Below, piece after piece: positions 46,522 to 55,072 of a stretch of DNA of 64,000 nt; position 1 is the first letter of the stretch; each line of letters begins with the position of its first letter. The translations under genes and the position numbers were made by a program. Below the pieces are notes generated by a model that saw nothing but the letters and a program-made list of their open reading frames with translations, searched no databases and was not told the origin of the DNA. This DNA comes from Candidatus Lucifugimonas marina (GTDB lineage Bacteria > Chloroflexota > Dehalococcoidia > Lucifugimonadales > Lucifugimonadaceae). The stretch covers positions 620,001-684,000 of the forward strand of contig CP046147.1 in NCBI GenBank assembly GCA_029593915.1. The letters are read 5' to 3'.

Positions 46522-47766
46522 TTAGTTGGCTGGTTCGCTCGTGGTATCGGCCTCGAACAGTTCGGCGTTGGGGTAGAAACGGCTCCATGCGTACCAGAAT
46601 CCGGTCATTCCGTTGAGTATTTCGAGCTTGTTGCCTTTGAGTTCGCCTTCGATGCATTCTCCGCTGATGGCGCGCCACGTGGAGCCAGTTTGCGTGTCTT
46701 CGATGAGCCACGCTTCGTAATCGGGTCGTTCGCCTTCGCCAGATGCAGTGGCTTCAGGAGATCGTCGATGCGGGTTTTTGTTTTTGCCCTTGAAGTTGAG
46801 CGTTCGTCCTGCGACCGTTCGTGAGAACGCGACGGCTGTGGATGATGATCGTTCGTGGAGCACGATGATAGGTTCTCGCCCAAGGTCTTCTTCGACAAGT
46901 GGCTGATCGATGAGAGCGGTGTATGCGTAGGCCTTGCTTTCGCCTTTTATGTCGAGCCCGAAAACCACGTCTTTGCCGTGTAGGCGTTTATCGGATGGGT
47001 TGAGGCTGTGGATGCCGTTGCGGTCGTTGGCGTAGTAGCGTTCGAAGATGTCGACTTCGGGGCCACCTTCGGTCGACATAACTTCGGTTTCGGGATGCGC
47101 TTCTTTCCAGGCCGCCCATGTGGTTGTGACCACGGGGATCTGTTCGAGAGTCCATCCGGTGAGTTCGCCGGTTACTGCCTGACCGATGAATTGCACGAAT
47201 GTGCTGGTGCCGGTATCGGGCATCGCAGGCGAGTTGTTTACTGTGTGAGTGTGTCGCTGGAGAGTTATGACGTTGTTGTTGGCTTTCGCGTGGAAAGCTC
47301 GTGCGGAGTAGGTGACGGGTGACCATGTGATGATGATCGGAGTATCGCCGTATTCCTCGTTTGAAATTTCCCGTACACCGAGTGCGGCAAGTGGGTACGC
47401 CGCGGCTTCTCCGTTGAAGGAGACACCGACCACACGGTCGTCATCGAGCAGTTCATCGTCGGCTTCATCAGGATCGATAAATTCGGCTGGTTCGCCGGGT
47501 CCGAACCGTCGCTTGCCGGGGTTCTTTCGATACTTTTCGAGGGTCGTTACGTTCTGATTTGGGAGCGTTAGAGGCACTCGAACGGCGAAGAATCCCCACC
47601 GTGCGAGGAAGTAGACGACGAATCCGCCGGCGTAGATGCCGAACAGGTAGTCCATTGTTTCGAGCGGGCCGCCCACGAGGAATCCGAGTTGGGCGATTCC
47701 GAATGCGATGAGAAATACGATTAGCGCCCGGATTCGAGGGGGCAGGGTGTCCCAGTTGTTTTTCAT
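46522..47766 (-). CDS. DUF3179 domain-containing membrane protein
   Basis: This 414-residue protein has two N-terminal transmembrane helices (about 13-32 and 41-60) and a DUF3179 domain: GVSFNGEAAAYPLAALGVREI, IIITWSPVTYSARAF, LEQIPVVTTTWAAWKEAHPET, and a C-terminal STWRAISGECIEGELKG repeat-like ending. The family is common in Chloroflexota and archaea; its function is not established. ATG start at 47766. Confidence 0.87.
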   Translation of the reverse strand: MKNNWDTLPPRIRALIVFLIAFGIAQLGFLVGGPLETMDYLFGIYAGGFVVYFLARWGFFAVRVPLTLPNQNVTTLEKYRKNPGKRRFGPGEPAEFIDPDEADDELLDDDRVVGVSFNGEAAAYPLAALGVREISNEEYGDTPIIITWSPVTYSARAFHAKANNNVITLQRHTHTVNNSPAMPDTGTSTFVQFIGQAVTGELTGWTLEQIPVVTTTWAAWKEAHPETEVMSTEGGPEVDIFERYYANDRNGIHSLNPSDKRLHGKDVVFGLDIKGESKAYAYTALIDQPLVEEDLGREPIIVLHERSSSTAVAFSRTVAGRTLNFKGKNKNPHRRSPEATASGEGERPDYEAWLIEDTQTGSTWRAISGECIEGELKGNKLEILNGMTGFWYAWSRFYPNAELFEADTTSEPAN

Positions 47767-47850
47767 GTGGTTCGTTTTTTGTTGGTGGTGGAGTTTGTTG
47801 AATTGAATGTTATCGGTTGGCTGAGGTGATTGTTTGGGGAGTTTTGGGGT

Positions 47851-47903
47851 AGATTCTGAACCCGTTCGGCGTTGCTCGGGGCAGGCGTGAATTCAGGATG
47901 ACA
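47851..47903 (+). repeat. Family B repeat
   Basis: gattctgaacccgttcggcg then gaattcaggatgac, the long form of family B. Confidence 0.7.
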
Positions 47904-48005
47904 GGCGACTGTTGGCGGTTATACTGCGCCGGCGATCGGTTTGTTGGCTTGTTGGGTAGACGGTAGATCGCGTTATGTTTTGCTCACTATTTAGGAGTTT
48001 CACCA

Positions 48006-48749
48006 TTGGTTGATGCAGCTGTACGGGTTTCTGATGACCTGCTGAAGAAGTACGAAAAAGTTTCCAACGCTACCGTTTTGGGTGAGTTGGGTCGAAGGGG
48101 CTATCAGAAGGTTTTCATGTACGGCGTGAAGAGCCTTGCGCCGGGTAGGCGTTTGGTTGGCAGGGCTGTGACGCTTCGATACTTGCCTTCGAGACCTGAT
48201 CTACAAGAGCGGATTACTCGTGGCGGACATGGCGAGGGTTTTAACGAGACTCCTCGCTGGGATGCTTTGGAGGCTTTGACTCCTGGCGATGTGCTGGTTG
48301 CTGACTGCATGGGCATGAGCATGACTTCGACGGGGGGAGACGTTGTGTTCTCCAGAATTCTGTCGCAGGGCGCTGCTGGTTTGGTGACGGATGGCGGTGT
48401 GCGGGATGGTCATAAAGTGGCTAAATATGGATACCCGGTTTACGGCGGTGGCAGTACTCCGACCGTCGGTGAGCCGAATGTCCTTCCTTACGAGGTGAAC
48501 GAGCCGATTCAGTGTGGGACGGTTTTGGTTTGGCCGGGTGATGTGATTCTTGGTGATGAGGATGGAATTGTGGTTCTGCCTTCACAGCTTGCTGAGGAGA
48601 TTTACGACGAGTGTGTGCACCACGATGAGGTTGAGGCTGCGATTTTGTGGCACACGCAGAAGGAAGGCATTTCGCCAAAGTTCTTCTACCCGTTCAATGA
48701 GGAGACGGAGAAGATTTACAAGGCTTGGAAGCAAGAGCACGGGAAATAG
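48006..48749 (+). CDS. RraA family protein
   Basis: RraA-fold proteins include inhibitors of RNase E and, more often, 4-hydroxy-4-methyl-2-oxoglutarate/oxaloacetate aldolases. The 247-residue protein has GRAVTLRYLP, GDVLVADCMG, GAAGLVTDGGVRDG (the GGxxRD-type substrate site) and WPGDVILGDEDGIVVLP. The aldolase role is more likely given the catabolic neighbours. The TTG start is preceded by AGGAG. The last 48 bases of the gene are duplicated 135 bases downstream. Confidence 0.88.
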   Translation: MVDAAVRVSDDLLKKYEKVSNATVLGELGRRGYQKVFMYGVKSLAPGRRLVGRAVTLRYLPSRPDLQERITRGGHGEGFNETPRWDALEALTPGDVLVADCMGMSMTSTGGDVVFSRILSQGAAGLVTDGGVRDGHKVAKYGYPVYGGGSTPTVGEPNVLPYEVNEPIQCGTVLVWPGDVILGDEDGIVVLPSQLAEEIYDECVHHDEVEAAILWHTQKEGISPKFFYPFNEETEKIYKAWKQEHGK

Positions 48750-49012
48750 GGTTAGTCGCGCTCGTCGTCGAACGACTCGGCTCCGAGCTGCAGTCTCCCC
48801 CTCTAACTCCCCATATCCAGGGGAGGACTGGTTGTGAGAGACGGAAAAGATTTACAAGGCTTGGAAGCAAGTGCACGGGAAGTAGGGGGCGTAAATAGGT
48901 CCGGGCGTCATCGGATGACTTGGGACCTCGCTGCAATCTACCCTCCCTCGGTCCCTCCCGAAGGAGGGAAGGAGCGGCATGGCACCCCAGCCCTCTCCGG
49001 TGGAGAGGGGGC
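48750..49012 (+). repeat. Family A repeats flanking a duplicated gene end
   Basis: A family A unit (about 48751-48830) is followed at 48838-48888 by a second copy of the last 51 bases around the RraA stop, with a few mismatches. Two more family A units follow, including cctcccgaaggaggg (48953-48967) and ccctctccggtggagaggg (48991-49009). Confidence 0.85.
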
Positions 49013-49033
49013 AAATAAGGTGGATAGGTTCAG

Positions 49034-49411
49034 ATGAGTGATAGGTCGGTACAGATTTCAGCGGGTGGAGTGACGGTTGTTGCTGGGTTGAATCATTCGG
49101 AGACTGCGGATGCTCTCTGGGATGCTTTGCCGATTTCGGGTCGGGCTCAGATTTGGGGTGACGAGATTTATTTTTCGATTCCAGTAGATGTCGATGAGGC
49201 TGAGGATTCGGAAGAGACAGTAGAGATGGGGGCGGTTGCTTACTGGCCCCCGGGTAACGCACTTTGCTTGTTTTGGGGCCCAACGCCGATGAGCGCGCCG
49301 GGTGAGATACGTCCTGCTTCGGCGGTGAATGTGATGGGGCTGATCGACGGTGATCCGACCGTTTTGGGTTCGGTGGCTGATGGTGCTGAGGTTGTTGTGA
49401 AGCGGGCTTAG
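49034..49411 (+). CDS. Cyclophilin-like fold protein (PF04126-type)
   Basis: This 125-residue protein matches the archaeal/bacterial cyclophilin-like family: ETADALWDALPISGRAQIWGDEIYFSIP, VEMGAVAYWPPGNALCLFWGPTP and EIRPASAVNVMG. Prolyl isomerase activity is not established for the family. The ATG start follows AGGTTCAG. Possible role unknown. Confidence 0.82.
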   Translation: MSDRSVQISAGGVTVVAGLNHSETADALWDALPISGRAQIWGDEIYFSIPVDVDEAEDSEETVEMGAVAYWPPGNALCLFWGPTPMSAPGEIRPASAVNVMGLIDGDPTVLGSVADGAEVVVKRA

Positions 49412-49430
49412 TTTTGTTTTCGCTGCACGG

Positions 49431-49645
49431 CACTTCGTGGCCCTTCGACGGGGCTCAGGATGATGGTTGTGATGGTGGGCTGGGTCGAATATTGCGATGG
49501 GATCATCATGGGATCCTGAACCCATTCGGGTCTGTTCAGAGCAGACTTGTTATCGGGATGACATTTGGCTGTTAGTTAGTTGAATCGAATATAGCGTCGG
49601 ATGGGGGCGTTGATTGCCACGTCGTTCCTCCTCGCAATGACAATG
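49431..49645 (+). repeat. Three family B repeats
   Basis: Copies lie at about 49436-49463 (cccttcgacggggctcagga), 49511-49563 (ending gggatgacatt), and 49614-49643 (ttgccacgtcgttcctcctc, then gcaatgaca). Confidence 0.65.
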
Positions 49646-49655
49646 AGAGCGAAAC

Positions 49656-50780
49656 ATGGCTTTGATGAAGACTGCTTATTTTTATGGTGGGAAGGACATT
49701 CGGGTTGTCGAGGAGCCAGTGCCTGAGCCTGGGCCCGGTGAAGTGTTGTTCAAGGTGATGTCGGCAGGTGTGTGTGGGAGCGATTTGCACAACTACCGGG
49801 GGCATCGTTCGCGTGATGACGAACGTTGGCAGCAGGGTCATGAGCTTTCCGGTGTGATCGCTGGTCTTGGCGAGGGTGTGACCGGGTTCGAGATTGGTCA
49901 GCGTGTGGGCATTGAAGCTGAGCATTTGTTGGGGTGTGGTGAATGTCGATTGTGCTTGGACGGTCAGTATCACCTGTGTCCGGATCGAGGGATGAGGCAC
50001 GGGGTTCGACAGGGGAGTCATGGCTTTTCGCAGTACGACGTTTGTGTCGACGAAAATGTGACGGTTCTTCCTGATGACGTTTCGTTTGATGCTGCGGCAT
50101 TGGTCGATTGCTATGCGTGTGGTGTGCATGCGATGAATCGAGTGCCTGATGTTGCAGGGCAGAGCGTGGCGATTATCGGGGCTGGTGCGATTGCATTGAC
50201 GATGGGTCAGGTGCTGAAGGCGAATGGCGCTGCGAAGGTGATTTTGATTGGGACTCGGGAGCAGCCGGTGGAGGTTGCGTTGGAGGCGGGTTCGGCTGAG
50301 GTGGGGGTGGTTGGGGGGAGTTTGCTGCGCCTGGGTTCCTCGGCGCTAAAGCGGCCCTTCGACGGGGCTCAGGATGATAGGTCGGTAGTTGAAGCAGTAC
50401 TAGAAGAAACCGATGGCGAGGGTGTTGCGGTTACGTTTGAGACTGTTGGCGGTCAGACGCAGTTGATTCAGCAGGCGATTGAGATGACGCGTCGTGGTGG
50501 CGTTGTTTCAGTGTTGGGGTTATTTACCAAGCCGCAGGCGGTTGACCCGGCGATGGCGATGGAGAGAGAAATTTCGATTCAGTGGTCGAATAGTTTTTCG
50601 AGCTGGAACGGTGAGCGCGAGTTTATGACTGCTTTGAATTTGCTTCGTAGCGGGAAGTTGAATCCGGATCCGATTGTTACGCATCACTTTGGAATTGATG
50701 AGATTGCTGAGGCGTTTGCGGTGGCGGATGATAAGCGCAGTTCGGGTGCGATTCGGGTGATGGTTACGCCGTGGGGGTGA
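49656..50780 (+). CDS. Zinc-dependent alcohol dehydrogenase family protein
   Basis: A 374-residue MDR-family dehydrogenase. Catalytic-zinc ligands are C40 and H62 (GHELSG), and structural-zinc cysteines are C94, C97, C100 and C108. The NAD-binding motif GAGAIALTMGQ is near 175. It resembles threonine/sorbitol dehydrogenase-type enzymes; substrate unknown. Residues about 222-242, after the third Rossmann strand, are unlike the family: they are the in-frame translation of a family B repeat (RPFDGAQDD). ATG start at 49656. Confidence 0.9.
   Translation: MALMKTAYFYGGKDIRVVEEPVPEPGPGEVLFKVMSAGVCGSDLHNYRGHRSRDDERWQQGHELSGVIAGLGEGVTGFEIGQRVGIEAEHLLGCGECRLCLDGQYHLCPDRGMRHGVRQGSHGFSQYDVCVDENVTVLPDDVSFDAAALVDCYACGVHAMNRVPDVAGQSVAIIGAGAIALTMGQVLKANGAAKVILIGTREQPVEVALEAGSAEVGVVGGSLLRLGSSALKRPFDGAQDDRSVVEAVLEETDGEGVAVTFETVGGQTQLIQQAIEMTRRGGVVSVLGLFTKPQAVDPAMAMEREISIQWSNSFSSWNGEREFMTALNLLRSGKLNPDPIVTHHFGIDEIAEAFAVADDKRSSGAIRVMVTPWG
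50351..50382 (+). repeat. Family B repeat within the alcohol dehydrogenase gene
   Basis: cggcccttcgacggggctca then ggatgat is read in-frame as RPFDGAQDDR. The same DNA is intergenic at 49.4 and 55.9 kb. Confidence 0.85.
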
Positions 50781-50823
50781 TGGGGGCACGTTTTCTGCGA
50801 GCTTTGGTTATTGTTGGCATGCC

Positions 50824-50852
50824 CGTCGTCCTTCGAGAGCCTCAGGATGACG
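50824..50852 (+). repeat. Family B repeat
   Basis: cgtcgtccttcgagagcctc then aggatgac. Confidence 0.65.
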
Positions 50853-50891
50853 CTTGATGATGCCGCAATTGGAACGATTTGAGCCTATTAA

Positions 50892-52031
50892 ATGACTGAT
50901 GAAGATCTCGATTTACTGATTGCGGCTTCGCAGTTGGTTTGTCCGGCTACGGGGTTGGATGGCGCGGGTGTGATTGGTGTTCGGGATGGGGTGATTTCGT
51001 TCGTCGAGATGGGAGCGGACGTTGGGGACTTTCCGGATGCTCGTGAGGTTGTAGAGATTCGTGACGGTGTGTTGCTGCCGGGATTGATTGATTTGCATGC
51101 ACATCCGGCGGTTTCGGGATCGAAGTTTGGGATTGATGCTGACCGGGATTTGCTCCCCACTGGCTCGACTACTGTGCTTTCACAGGGTGATGCGGGAGCG
51201 AGGAATGTTGATAGGTATATCGAGGAGACGATTCGAGGATCTCGAACACGTGTGAAGCTGGCTTTGAACTTTTGTGCCGAGGGGGAGTCGAACCCTGATG
51301 GCAGGTTCTTTAGTTTGGATGAAGCGAGTGCCGGGGAGTGCGTGGCTGCGGTTGAGCGTGGTGGAGACGATATTTGGGGCATTTCGCTGAATATCGCTTT
51401 GATTCGAAATCCTGAAATAGATCCGCTTGAAGTAATGCGTCGTGGGATGAAAGCGGCTGAGGAATCGGGCAATCCGGTGATGTTTGGTGCGACGAAGACT
51501 GCCGATATCCCGTTGTGCGAGCAGCTTGCGTTGCTGAGGGCAGGCGATGTGTTTACGTACTGCTTTTACTCGGGTGCGGGCAGTATCGTTCAGGATGGCA
51601 GGCTGCTGGATTGTGTTTGGGAGTCGCGGGATCGGGGTGTGTTGTTCGATGTTGGCGATGGTGCTGCTGCGTTCGGATTTGATGTGGCAGAAATAGCAGT
51701 TAGCGAAGGCTTTCTGCCAGACACGATTTCTACGGATTACTACTTGCATCATTACTCGAATGGTCTGGAGCATGATGTGCCTCATATCGTTTCGAAGATG
51801 ATTGAGGTTGGGATGACTGCGGAGCAGTGCTGGCCTAGAGTGACGTCGGTTCCGGCGCGTGTTCTTGGTTTAAGCGATACGATTGGCCGGCTTGAGGCTG
51901 GTGCTGTTGCTGATTTGTGTGCGGTTGAGCTTCGTGATGAGGCTGAGCCGATGATTGATGGTCGTGGTGAGGTTCGTATTGGTAGGCGTTGGCGGCCGGT
52001 GATGGTTGTGAAGGATGGTGTGGTTGTTTGA
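50892..52031 (+). CDS. Amidohydrolase/deacetylase family metalloenzyme
   Basis: The 379-residue protein has the amidohydrolase fold: N-terminal strand-rich part, metal motif LLPGLIDLHAHPA (HxH near 73-75), later STDYYLHHYSNG containing the metal-binding Asp and His, and the C-terminal IGRLEAGAVADLCAVEL. It resembles dihydroorotase-like/enamidase-like deacetylases. Substrate is unknown, but the neighbours (cupins, HAD dehalogenase) suggest catabolism of small organic compounds. ATG start at 50892. Confidence 0.88.
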   Translation: MTDEDLDLLIAASQLVCPATGLDGAGVIGVRDGVISFVEMGADVGDFPDAREVVEIRDGVLLPGLIDLHAHPAVSGSKFGIDADRDLLPTGSTTVLSQGDAGARNVDRYIEETIRGSRTRVKLALNFCAEGESNPDGRFFSLDEASAGECVAAVERGGDDIWGISLNIALIRNPEIDPLEVMRRGMKAAEESGNPVMFGATKTADIPLCEQLALLRAGDVFTYCFYSGAGSIVQDGRLLDCVWESRDRGVLFDVGDGAAAFGFDVAEIAVSEGFLPDTISTDYYLHHYSNGLEHDVPHIVSKMIEVGMTAEQCWPRVTSVPARVLGLSDTIGRLEAGAVADLCAVELRDEAEPMIDGRGEVRIGRRWRPVMVVKDGVVV

Positions 52032-52050
52032 GGGGGCGGTTAGTTCGGAT

Positions 52051-52250
52051 GATTGACCCCGATTTTCATCGGGGTGACATTTGACGGATTATGTGGCTGG
52101 GTCGTCGATTTGTTTCGGTGGACGATTGATCCTGAACCCATTCGGCGTTGCTCAGGGTAGGTATGAATTCAGGATGACAGTCGATTATTTGTAGGCTGAA
52201 GCGACAGATTAGAGTTTTGTTTGCGATTCTGAATCAAGTTCAGAATGACA
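52051..52250 (+). repeat. Three family B repeats; the last contains the next gene's ATG
   Basis: Copies at 52051-52080, 52127-52180 and 52223-52250. The third (gattctgaatcaagttcaga then atgaca) contributes the start codon of the cupin gene at 52245. Confidence 0.75.
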
Positions 52251-52991
52251 GTAGTTCTTGAAGGACAAGAAGAATTGATTATTTGGCGGAGTGAGCAGGT
52301 GGCTGTGGATCGGTACGAGGGGTGTCCTCGGTTTGCGATTGCGGGTGCTGATTTTGGGCATTCGAGCTTGCATGTTGGCGATCTGTTTTATAACCCGGGA
52401 TTTGGCGTGCCGCATCACTATCACACAGGTGGTGCTGAGGAGACTCAGATCATGCTCGAGGGCGAGCTTGAGTGCTGGGTGGATGGCAAGCGGGTGATCG
52501 TTGGACCTGGCGATGCGGTAACGGCTCCTCCAGGAATTGGTCATGCTTTTCAGAATCGGACTGACAAAGTTGGTCGGATGATTACTGCGTTCCCTCTCAC
52601 GCCGCCTGAGACGATTCACATCGATGATCCGGAACTGGAAGATGCAACTTCGCATCCAGCGATAATTCCAGCCGATTCGCGCCGTGGTCCTTATGGCGAT
52701 GGAGTTGAGGGCGTTGAGAAGGTCGAGCTTTCGGGAGATTTTTCGGGTGCGAAGTCGACTTACACGTACTTTGTAGATATTCAGCCGGGCTCTTCGATGC
52801 CGGTCGAGAAATTCGATGCTGAGACTGCGATATTCGTGGTGTCGGGTCAGGTTGTTTCGATTGTAGGCAGCAAGGAAGTTTTGGCGACTGACGATGGCGC
52901 TGTTGTGGAGCCGGGTGAATCGTACGGGTTTGCCAATGAGGGTTCTGATGTGGCGCGGCTTTGCGTTGTGCATCCGTTTTTGAATAAGTAG
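52245..52991 (+). CDS. Two-domain cupin protein
   Basis: This 248-residue protein has two cupin barrels. The first holds the metal motif GVPHHYHTGGAEETQIMLEG and PGDAVTAPPGIGHAF. The second starts near 165 and has a reduced set of histidines (PGSSMPVEKFDAETAIFVVSG), so only the first likely binds metal. It may be a dioxygenase, isomerase or binding protein. The ATG start lies inside a family B repeat; a downstream ATG is not obvious. A similar gene lies at 53836-54576, suggesting distant paralogues. Confidence 0.85.
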   Translation: MTVVLEGQEELIIWRSEQVAVDRYEGCPRFAIAGADFGHSSLHVGDLFYNPGFGVPHHYHTGGAEETQIMLEGELECWVDGKRVIVGPGDAVTAPPGIGHAFQNRTDKVGRMITAFPLTPPETIHIDDPELEDATSHPAIIPADSRRGPYGDGVEGVEKVELSGDFSGAKSTYTYFVDIQPGSSMPVEKFDAETAIFVVSGQVVSIVGSKEVLATDDGAVVEPGESYGFANEGSDVARLCVVHPFLNK

Positions 52992-53032
52992 TTCGTGCGC
53001 ACTTTCGGTAGAAGATTTTTTAGGAAAAAACT

Positions 53033-53698
53033 TTGAATATTGTTTTTGATGTGAATGAGACCTTGCTCGACATTGGTCACATGGACCCATTGTTCGAGGA
53101 GATATTTGGGTCGGGCGAGGTGCGCAAAGAGTGGTTCGAGCAGGTGATTCAGGATGCTGTGATCGTTTCGCTGCTGGACGACTATTCCGATTTCGGAAAA
53201 ATTGGTGTTTCTGCCTTTGAATTGATAGCGGCGCGTCGTGGCGTGGAAGTGGGTGAATCGGATTTTGGTCGAGTGGTTGAGTTGATGCGTTCGTTGCCTC
53301 CGCATCCTGAGGTTAGGGGGCAGCTTGAGCGGTTAAAGGAGGCGGGAGTGCCTATGGTGACTCTGACCAATTCGCCTCCTGCTTTGGTTGCTGCGCAGCT
53401 CGATAATGCAGGGATTGCAGATTATTTTGATCAACAGATTTCAGTAGATGCGGTTCAGGCTTTGAAGCCTGCGACGAAGGTGTACGAGCACGCACAGAAT
53501 CTCCTTGGTGTAGATGTTTCTGATATCTGGCTTGTTGCCGCCCACAACTGGGACACTACGGGTGCGATTAGTGCCGGGTGGAATGCAGCGTTCATCGCCA
53601 GGCCGGGAAAGGCTTTGAGTCGGTTGGATAAGACGCCGGGCATTGTTGGTGAATCGCTGGTTGAGGTGACGGATCAGTTGCTTGAGTTGGTGAAGTAG
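53033..53698 (+). CDS. HAD-family haloacid dehalogenase, type II
   Basis: A 221-residue HAD hydrolase with catalytic FDVNETLLD at residues 5-13 (nucleophile Asp6), the LTNSP Thr/Ser motif, a Lys at LKPATKVYEHA and the acidic motif LVAAHNWDTTGA. It resembles L-2-haloacid dehalogenases, which hydrolyse halogenated carboxylic acids. Substrate is inferred by family only. TTG start at 53033, with AGGA upstream. Confidence 0.9.
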   Translation: MNIVFDVNETLLDIGHMDPLFEEIFGSGEVRKEWFEQVIQDAVIVSLLDDYSDFGKIGVSAFELIAARRGVEVGESDFGRVVELMRSLPPHPEVRGQLERLKEAGVPMVTLTNSPPALVAAQLDNAGIADYFDQQISVDAVQALKPATKVYEHAQNLLGVDVSDIWLVAAHNWDTTGAISAGWNAAFIARPGKALSRLDKTPGIVGESLVEVTDQLLELVK

Positions 53699-53835
53699 TG
53701 GGTGCCCGATGTTGAGATACGGGAGGACTGTCTTGGCTGATTCGGCGGTGGGTCCTCAAGCCTTGTAAACTGTCGTTTCTCGATTCTTAAATTTGTTGGG
53801 CTCGATTTTTCTGCGCCCAAACGAAAGTAGTTGGT

Positions 53836-54576
53836 ATGACAATTCTGCGACGTGCTGATCAAGAAGAATCCTCTCCGATGGAGGGGGGTAAGTTGCTGAC
53901 GATGGCGGGTGCTTCGACGGGTGCTTCGATGGCAACCGTTGCGGATCTGACCGTTCAGCCGGGTGTGCGATCGGGCTACCACCTGCATCCAAACACCGAA
54001 GAGGCGATCTTCGTTGTTGAGGGCGACATGGAGTTCAGGGTTGGCAGTGATCGCTTCAAGGCTTCAGCAGGCGACTGCGTACTGGCTCCGGCGGGGATTG
54101 GTCACGGCTTGGAGAATGTTGGTAGTTCGCCGGCGCGATTGATCACGATTTACCCGGTCGCAGAGCCACAGCGTGAAGCGTTGGACGATGTTGAATATAC
54201 CGACGGAGATCCGCCTTCAACGGTTTATGTTCGCAAGAACAATGAGCCGTACGAGTTCATGGCAGGGGTTTCGCGCCATGACATGGTTGGCGACTTTTTG
54301 GGTTCAGCTTCGCTGTATTTGAGCGAACTGACTTTTCAGCCGGGTTCGATCGCTCCGAATCACTACCACCCAGGGCATGAAGAGTCGATGTTCTGTCTTG
54401 AGGGTTCACTTTCGGCTGTTTATGCGGATGAGAACAATGTTCCTTTGGAGGCCGGCGACTGCTTTACGTGCGAAATTGGAATTCGGCACGGTATTTACAA
54501 CTCGGGCACAGAATCGGCGAAGCTGTTGGCGATTCACCCAGTGTTGAATCCTCCGCCGCGGATTGATGTGGATTAG
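53836..54576 (+). CDS. Two-domain cupin protein
   Basis: A 246-residue bicupin. Domain 1 has VRSGYHLHPNTEEAIFVVEG and domain 2 has IAPNHYHPGHEESMFCLEG, both with the two-histidine/glutamate metal pattern, and each ends in a GHGLENVG or RHGIYNSG histidine segment. Both sites appear intact, unlike the other cupin gene nearby. Function could be a dioxygenase or isomerase. ATG start at 53836; the gene has its own terminator. Confidence 0.87.
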   Translation: MTILRRADQEESSPMEGGKLLTMAGASTGASMATVADLTVQPGVRSGYHLHPNTEEAIFVVEGDMEFRVGSDRFKASAGDCVLAPAGIGHGLENVGSSPARLITIYPVAEPQREALDDVEYTDGDPPSTVYVRKNNEPYEFMAGVSRHDMVGDFLGSASLYLSELTFQPGSIAPNHYHPGHEESMFCLEGSLSAVYADENNVPLEAGDCFTCEIGIRHGIYNSGTESAKLLAIHPVLNPPPRIDVD

Positions 54577-54600
54577 CACTGGTCAGTTGGCGTGAACGAG

Positions 54601-54629
54601 AAGGAGAGCTTTTGGGCTCTCCTTTTTTT
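54601..54629 (+). terminator. Rho-independent terminator after the second cupin gene
   Basis: The stem aaggagagc / gctctcctt is followed by T residues. Confidence 0.92.
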
Positions 54630-54648
54630 GTTGGGTGCGGTTTGGGCG

Positions 54649-54850
54649 ATTGACCCAGATTTTCATCGGGGTGACATATGAGGATGTGTTGTCCAGAAGT
54701 GAGAATGTGACCCTTCGACACATTCGACTTGCTCAGTACAGGCGGGGCTCAAGATGATGTTTTGGATGTTGTGTTGGGGTGCTGCCAACTCGGCTCAGAG
54801 GAGAAGTAGGGGGAGACTGCGGCGTCGACGACGAGCGTGACGTACTAGGC
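54649..54850 (+). repeat. Two family B repeats and a degenerate inverted family A repeat
   Basis: Family B copies lie at 54649-54676 and 54710-54758. From about 54785 to 54850 gggggagactgcggcgtcga then cgacgagcg is an inverted, eroded family A unit. Confidence 0.6.
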
Positions 54851-54864
54851 TGCTGAGATAGGGG

Positions 54865-54915
54865 CACACCGTCGGCAAACCTTGTTCACATGTTGTGGTT
54901 TGCCCCCACGGTGTG
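54865..54915. promoter_or_regulatory. Long imperfect hairpin upstream of the archaellin-like gene
   Basis: CACACCGT pairs with ACGGTGTG and GGCAAACC with GGTTTGCC, separated by a small internal loop and closing a 15-base loop. It has no T run. It may be an operator or an RNA structure. Confidence 0.5.
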
Positions 54916-55072
54916 TGGTGGTAAGTTCGCATCCGGTGTTTATGGGGTGGCGGCTATTCTCTCTAGATAGATTGGTTCGTATTGCGTTCCGGTCGAACTG
55001 CTGGACCTACTGAGAGGGGACTCAATTTGGTCCTACTGGCCAGCTCAAATTGTTGAAGAGATAAACAGCACT

